From assembly GCA_030734395.1 (NCBI GenBank), contig JAUZTG010000012.1:620001-684000 (forward strand): a stretch of DNA of 64,000 nucleotides, in the 5' to 3' direction. Source of the DNA: Sarocladium kiliense (lineage: Eukaryota > Ascomycota > Sordariomycetes > Hypocreales > Sarocladiaceae). Shown here piece after piece: positions 58,096 to 64,000 of this stretch. Position 1 is the stretch's first letter. The number at the start of each line of letters is the position of its first letter. The notes under the pieces are model-generated. The model saw only the letters and a program-made list of their open reading frames with translations. It ran no database searches and was not told where the DNA came from. Both the position numbers and the translations under genes were made by a program.

Positions 58096-59364
58096 ATGAC
58101 GCATGTATCACACCAGCTGGCCTCGATAAGGGTCCTTGGCTATCTCGTTCTACTACTGCTGCTGTCAACAACCTCAGCTTCTCCTTCTTGGGAAGCCAAG
58201 CCCAGGCTCCCCAAGTGCAAGTCGAGCAAGTCGTCCAATGGCTTTCATCATCCTGGCATCTATCACGACTGCCGGTCTCTAGATCGCATCCAGCACAACT
58301 ACCAGTCTGGCAAGTGGGCCTACACCGAAGCCCTCAATTTGGTTGTCGCGAGGACTCCCTCTCTACAGAAAAATGAGAGCTGGGAAATGCAAGGCCCCTT
58401 CTACGAAGTGAACTGGGCAGGCGGCGATGGCCACAACATTCCACTTCAAAACGACGGCAAGGCTGCGTATATGTTGACGCTGGGCTGGTACGCCACAGGC
58501 AACAGTACATGGCTCGAACGCGCTCGCCACATCGTCCACGAGTGGTCGACAACATTGCGCGTCCTCAACGAGCACATTCAGGGCGGCGAGGGTTTAGCTT
58601 ACATCACTGCCTCTGCGGAAATCCTCCGGGCGACAGCAAAGCACTCTGGATGGACCACTCAGGACACGGAGGATATGAAAGTCATGATTACAAGCATCTC
58701 CGCACCATGGACCGAAGTGGAAGGTCTCACGCGCATTAACTTCTTCATGAACCAAGGCTGGTACGGCAATAATGGCGCCATGACTATCGCTGTCTTCGGC
58801 GAAAACCGCACGCTCTATGAAAAGATGATTCACCAGGCTACTGTTGGCTCGAATCCCATTCCTTCGCTTGATTACGCCGTCCCTCGCCAGATCCTCAATG
58901 ATACGGACCACCTCGGGCAGGTCGTAGAGATGGGCCGGGACGAATACCACCCTATGGGCACTCTCAGAGGCTTGTCGTTGTCCGGGCACACGTCGCTCAT
59001 CCAGCGTGGCATCGACTACTTCGGTATGCTTGACAACCGCCTAATGCATGGATGGGAGTACTGGGCCAAGTACAACAACGGCTCCGACGTCAACTGGAAG
59101 CCCCTTTTCATTGGTGCTGGAGATGAGTCTTGGCCAATCGTTTCCCCGAATGGCCGTGGCCGAAACTACGAGCAGTACTGGCAGCCTGTCGAGGCTATCG
59201 GTATCGGCTACTACGAGTATTCCCGCCGTGGTAAGGCCCGCTGCGTTCCCTGGCTTACCGAGTATATGAGTTGGCAAGGGGTGGGTTGGAGCACATTCGA
59301 ATGGGGCTTCGATAAGGCCATTCATCACCTTGGCTACAGCCTGGAGGTTGTGAAAAGAACGTAG
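58096..59364 (+). CDS. Secreted alginate-lyase-superfamily polysaccharide lyase (PL38-like), intact paralogue
   Basis: Single exon, 422 aa from the ATG at 58096; an upstream in-frame ATG at 57973 is less likely because the signal peptide (ASIRVLGYLVLLLLLSTTSAS) follows the later one. Family features shared with the broken gene at 32-33.8 kb: FHHPGIYHDCRSLDRIQ, LNEHIQGGEGLAYITASAEILRAT, NQGWYGNNGAMTIAVF, DYAVPRQILNDTDHLGQVVEMGRDEYHPMGT and LMHGWEYWAKYNNG. It ends after the catalytic toroid and lacks the C-terminal extension of the paralogue. Alginate-lyase-fold enzymes include alginate and glucuronan lyases (PL5, PL38); for a fungus with a PL20 and a GH88 nearby, a glucuronan or related uronan is the more likely substrate. 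Secreted. Confidence 0.85.
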   Translation: MTHVSHQLASIRVLGYLVLLLLLSTTSASPSWEAKPRLPKCKSSKSSNGFHHPGIYHDCRSLDRIQHNYQSGKWAYTEALNLVVARTPSLQKNESWEMQGPFYEVNWAGGDGHNIPLQNDGKAAYMLTLGWYATGNSTWLERARHIVHEWSTTLRVLNEHIQGGEGLAYITASAEILRATAKHSGWTTQDTEDMKVMITSISAPWTEVEGLTRINFFMNQGWYGNNGAMTIAVFGENRTLYEKMIHQATVGSNPIPSLDYAVPRQILNDTDHLGQVVEMGRDEYHPMGTLRGLSLSGHTSLIQRGIDYFGMLDNRLMHGWEYWAKYNNGSDVNWKPLFIGAGDESWPIVSPNGRGRNYEQYWQPVEAIGIGYYEYSRRGKARCVPWLTEYMSWQGVGWSTFEWGFDKAIHHLGYSLEVVKRT

Positions 59365-62300
59365 AGAAGTCAAAGAATCTCTTCCAATCTCACAATAGGA
59401 TGCGAGGGTTGGCAAGTTTAAGTCAGAAAGGGCGAAAAGGAGAGCCGAGTCTCCTGACACAACAAATGCTCTCCTGGCACGACAAATGCAAAGCAGATAT
59501 AGGCCAATAGAAAAGAGCTTGTCAATATTTTCACAACACTATAAGTTTATGCCAGTCAATGGACATTTCTTGTTGAAAGAAGAGTGGAAAGGCTCCATGA
59601 AACCCCTGGTCACTTGCTCGACAGCACACCTCATGCATTTGGGTCTCAATCCATCCGGCCAGGCCGCTACGACGCCGCGTGGCCATTGCAGCGAATGGCC
59701 TGATAACACACTCCGTATTCCAATCATCCTACTTCATTCGAGCAACAAGGAGGGTGCGTAAGACTAGGGCGAATGCATTTTCTTCAAGGACTGACTGGAG
59801 TCATCAGTGCTTTGGCTTTCGAGGAGAACAAAGTATTATCCGTTCTTGAGATGCCTCACCGTTCAATTGTACCATATAATTGTGCCTTTCATACGCAGCA
59901 TTCATACAGCTAAAGCCAGTGAGGTCACAATTTGTGGCAGCACCTTACCGTGTTAGCAACAGGTTGCGGTGCTGGAGATGCGCTGTGTAATCGGGAGGAG
60001 ACGTATGCCGAACACAGTGGCGAAACCTAGAAGAATGGGGACGATTGCAGCTGCTGCTAAGCTTCGACTTGCTCATCAGGCGTCATGGTCCGAAGGTATG
60101 TCCGACGCGCTGCGAAGTGGCGAGCTTCATTCATCGTCATAGTTTTTAGGGAATAGTACTTGAGCACGGTTGCGTGAAGTCTCGGAAGATCAAGGATGAA
60201 TTATGAAGTTGGCCTGATAGGGCGCTTCGGACTCCGAACAGTAGCTATCGCATTGTGTTATTGCTTATATCCAGCAAAGGCGGTCGTCCATGAGAAGCTG
60301 TGGTGTCCTAAAGCTGCTCCGAAGCTCCATAGGTGCCCAGTCAACGATGAAGAACAGACCATCACTGAAAGCCCAAGACCCAAAATGCACCAAGAGTAGA
60401 TATCTGTGCTTACAGTCGTTGTACATCGTTCATCAAGAGCGTGCATAGAAGGCTCCCTGGAGACGCCCTGCGACATCATAGACTCGTGACCACGTTGTTT
60501 CAATGATCCTGGTGACACTCATTCGATAAAGGTATCCCTATCTTGCACAGCGAGGTGCGCAGCCTCGGCGCGACCCTGACCAAGTAACCAAGCTGATTCG
60601 TCGATGCTGTAGCAGACGAGGACACTGAGGGCACTGGACGCTGGTTGTCATTAAGAAGTCGAAGCATTGTATTGTAAGCATATGCAGACGGGAGGAGACC
60701 AACGATATCAGCGGAAGCTCCGGAAGGAGCGAAATGCAGGCTTCACTCTCCACGACACCACGCTGCATGATGTGTCACTCGTGGTTTACAGTGAACGGCG
60801 AGTGATTAGACCGACGGCTGGTAGGATCTTCTATCCACTCCGAGGAGCCGGTTTCCCTCTCGTAGTGTCTATATATCATCTGCTTCCGATTATCCGGAAA
60901 TCGGAAAGTGAACGCAAATAAGCATCTAGGTTCTATTCAAGGAACCGACGAGCCCAACGTGGAGAGAAGTCGAATCTGATACTAGAACCAGAACATCCCA
61001 CAATTCATTTGGCTATTAAATCTGGCACATTTTGCTCAGCCTCAGGACTTGCAATGAACACGAGGAACTTGACTCCTTGAACAAGAGCCGAAGAAGGTGG
61101 ACGATTCGATAATGATTGTACACCATCAGTGCTGAGGGTTTCGAGATCGACGCCACGCAAGCTACGGTCAAGTAACTCACTTACCCTGCAATCTGCCATG
61201 TTGGAAGTCTAGAAGCCCAGCTAAAGACGCCTCCAGGCCACGTTCCGGCCAAGTGCTACCACACAGCATCAGTCACATTCCTTAGCATGCGGCTTCACGT
61301 CCGCGAATTGGGGACGGCCGTTGAACCACCCGAGGGGCGTCATGCGATGCGAGCCGCCACCTCCAGCGACAGGGTAATCTGCCTGACCTCGACAAGTCAA
61401 TGTCTCGCACTCCTCACACGCCATCATGCATCGCACCCAAAGTCCGTTCGGTGGCCACGAATCAGAGGCGTTCGAGTTACAAGCAGCCAAGCCTCCACAG
61501 TATGTCTGATAAACAGTATGGGGCGCCTTTTTGGGTAGACAACCCGTGGCTACAGACTCAGCAACCCGTTGGGGGCCTGCACATGCACCGAGCCACGTCC
61601 TGTTGTCATCGTGCAGGGCAGTCTGCTGTCTCCATGAGGGTTTTTTGCACTCGTGTGGCGTGGAGGAGGTTGCATGATACAACAGCGATAGTTATTAGCT
61701 CTCAACATCGATGCAATGAACGGTGTATGTAGGCTTGCGTGAGGTTTGCACCGTACGAGAATAACGTTACCATTAGCGTCTGTTACCTTCGAAATGGCAC
61801 AGTCCCTGAAAGGTATGAAGAGTCTCCCCAACAACCCCGAGAAGATGCCAATCATCCTGGGTCGCGCCAAAGTCCCTCCTCCTGGTGGCGGGTGTGGCCT
61901 GCTCCCAGGCCGCTGAGCCTGGTTGCATTGCAGGTTGTGGCACGACAAGCGGTGAAGCTGCGTGTTGACTTCCTGCACATGCGAGCCACGGCGTAACTCT
62001 GGTTCCCAAAGTACGGGGTGGGAAGCGGAAGCGGACAATGCTGCCGGCCGGCTGCTGGGCTCCGGAGGGACGGATTGAGCGACCTGCAGTGGTTGTTGTC
62101 CCCGCGTCTGCCTGACACTTGCTGAGTTGTCAGGCATTGCCGATCCTTGCCCTGCATACGCTCGCTGCCGCGAAGACCGCTCCCCGTAGCGGAGCTCGAG
62201 CACAGAGTCAAATCAGACCTTGTCTGCGCTGATACGTAGTGAGACACATGTAAAAAGCGAATCATCACTAGTAGTGTGTGTGCATGCATTAAAGCAGCTA

Positions 62301-64000
62301 GGCGCCGGGCCTTCCCGTGGGCGACAAGCTCTCCACTGTATCTCCTTGGTTCGAGCGTCGGTCGCGGCTGCTGATATAGAGATCCGGTGGCACATATGAT
62401 CGGATGGATCACTTCAGTTGCTATCCGGTTAACGAAACTACCAAGGTCCCGAAACAGTGTTCGGTCGCGAAGAAAGAGGGTCTTGTCTGACCGGGGAAAC
62501 CTGGTGAATGACGGGGGTAAAGGAGGCGGGAGTTGCCTGGTCTCAAGTCAGTGGAAGGGAGCAAACTACTGAGTGTGTGTCTGACTCGTCTTCACCTATG
62601 CGAGCATTATCATGCGCTCTGGCAATCGCTCCCAAAATTTATGCATGTAAACCTAAGGCGGGATGCGATGAGAGGAGCTGGCAAGGCGTAAGCAAAGTCC
62701 GTGGGTGCATGAAGGAAGCCGTCGATCACCATTCAGCCGAAGAGAGATCCCGACGCAGCGGTAGCGGCTGAAGTCGCTGCCGGAGCCGGAAAAGCAAAAG
62801 AAACCCTCGTAATTCATTGATTGGATATGATTCGGAGACCTCACTCAATGCTATTGAGGGATATCATTGTTGGTGCCCATATCCATGTTACCAGAGCCTC
62901 GGGTTGAGAAGAGCACTTGCTAGTTCCATCTACTGAGCACCTGCCAAGCAGCTACTGTCTCATAGCTGAACCTTAAAAGACACCACAGAGCTCTTCGTCA
63001 TATGTGGCATGAGGACAGCTCGGGCAGAAGTCAAGCTTCTCTTGTCTGCCAAGAGCTTTGGGTCTTTGGCCAATATGGGAGTGAAGCGGCGTTCGATGCG
63101 AATTGAGACCAACTGGTCAATTGACACCTACGGAGTACAAGCGATAGAATTTGTCTGAATGGCACTTCTCGCTCCAGCCACCGTGAGGCGAGTGATGTCC
63201 ACAATTGTGACCGTGCCCATGCCCTCAAATAGAACGCGCGGAGGCTCCTGTTGACTCCTTGCTTCCCGCCCCGTGCCAACCTTGCTGAACCAGCTCGGGT
63301 CGGGTGGGATTGAGCCCATGGATGGCACGAGCCGTGGCAGATAGAAAACTTGGTTACGGTTCAAACATCGAGGGGTCGCGCGGAGATCGAAGCGTGGTGC
63401 TAAGCGGTGTAAGACATGACCAAGCCCGATTCGGTCGTCGTATTCTGAGTTGGGGCTCCGCGAGTAGCCCGGACTGGGGTAGAAGTCAGGGCCAGTGTTA
63501 TCGTGCGATGGAGTCCTCAAGAGGGGCGTTGAGCCCAGACCACGACCGTGGACGGAAGCGGCGACACCTGGTGCTTTTAAGACATTGAACACAGTCCCGC
63601 TAGTTGAGCTCATGTTGTGAGCTGTCAGATTTGCACCACGCGATTGAAACTTGCGTTGATTAGCATCCAGCCCATTGGGTCGGGATTGTTCCGTCCTGTT
63701 TCGCTGTGGTTCACAGCGGCACGGATGAAGCCATTGTCCAGTCATATGCCAATGAAGCAAAGATGTATCAACATCGTGATGAATGCCGTTCGTTTATTGC
63801 AGATTTTTGATAACCTGTCAAAAAACTTCCCGGACCACTGATCGCCCAAGGTGCTGGCGTCCTAGCCACCCGTCGTGCCCCTGGAGCTTGTCAATCCCCT
63901 GCATTCATCCTTGGAGTGGTGCCTCGCGAACCCACTTGAACGTTGAACATGCTTCCCACTTGCTGAATCACGTACATCCCGGCCGCCGGAATCTGGAATC
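59365..64000. other. Gene-poor tail, no gene recognised
   Basis: 4.6 kb of normal composition with many short overlapping ORFs but none with recognisable motifs, signal peptides or splice-linked coding text. The longest (217 aa at 61550-62203 and 210 aa at 63128-63760, both minus strand) have Arg/Pro/Ser-biased, low-confidence sequence and are not called. A lineage-specific gene or long non-coding transcript could be here, but nothing shows it. Confidence 0.5.

Noticed and set aside
61550..62203. 217-aa minus-strand ORF
   Set aside because: No motif, biased Arg/Pro/Ser content and competing ORFs on the other strand; not enough to call a gene.
63128..63760. 210-aa minus-strand ORF
   Set aside because: No recognisable domain, no signal peptide, no splice-linked extension; could be chance.

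Overview
The window is nuclear DNA of a filamentous ascomycete (Pezizomycotina; a sordariomycete is my best guess, species not determined). Evidence: compact genes with many 45-110 bp GT..AG introns and CTRAC/CTAAC branch sites, fungal-only families (UstYa-like, HeLo-like/NACHT/ankyrin NLR, Zn2Cys6 regulators, GPI wall protein, fungal CAZymes), one nuclear-type tRNA-Gln, and three extremely AT-rich gene-free islands of the kind RIP leaves behind. Exon models were built by hand: each junction is a GT..AG pair that keeps the reading frame and restores a recognisable family motif.

Left part (1-31 kb), mixed functions: a GPI-anchored Gly-rich wall protein (1.6-3.7 kb); a large NLR-type protein (5.5-9.2 kb); a spliced Asn-rich secreted repeat protein facing a UstYa-like protein (10.4-13.5 kb); a PL1 pectate lyase (14-15.1 kb); a decayed transcription-factor remnant (15.5-16.6 kb); a multi-pass membrane protein (16.7-17.8 kb); a divergent GH32 fructanase/sugar-transporter pair (18.3-23.7 kb); a secreted S33-type peptidase with eight exons (23.9-26 kb); and an F-box/UIM protein (27.3-31 kb). 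A tRNA-Gln(CUG) lies at 31.6 kb.

Right part (32-59.4 kb), the most interesting: about 27 kb packed with genes for acidic polysaccharide breakdown. In order: long alginate-lyase-like protein (frameshifted here), GH39 glycosidase, PL20-type glucuronan lyase, DUF5703 protein, GH35 beta-galactosidase (12 exons), Zn2Cys6 regulator, sugar-porter MFS transporter, GH88 unsaturated glucuronyl hydrolase, and a second, shorter alginate-lyase-like protein. Together they could make up a fungal polysaccharide-utilisation locus: lyases cut a uronic-acid backbone, GH88 removes the unsaturated uronic acid, GH35/GH39 and perhaps the DUF5703 protein trim neutral sugars, the transporter imports products and the adjacent regulator may control the set. 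AT-rich islands interrupt the locus at 38.6-39.0, 46.9-48.5 and 56.9-57.6 kb. The long lyase gene carries an exact 11-bp tandem duplication that breaks its frame; the intact paralogue at 58-59 kb shows where the frame was lost.

The last 4.6 kb (59.4-64 kb) and several intergenic stretches hold nothing I can assign.
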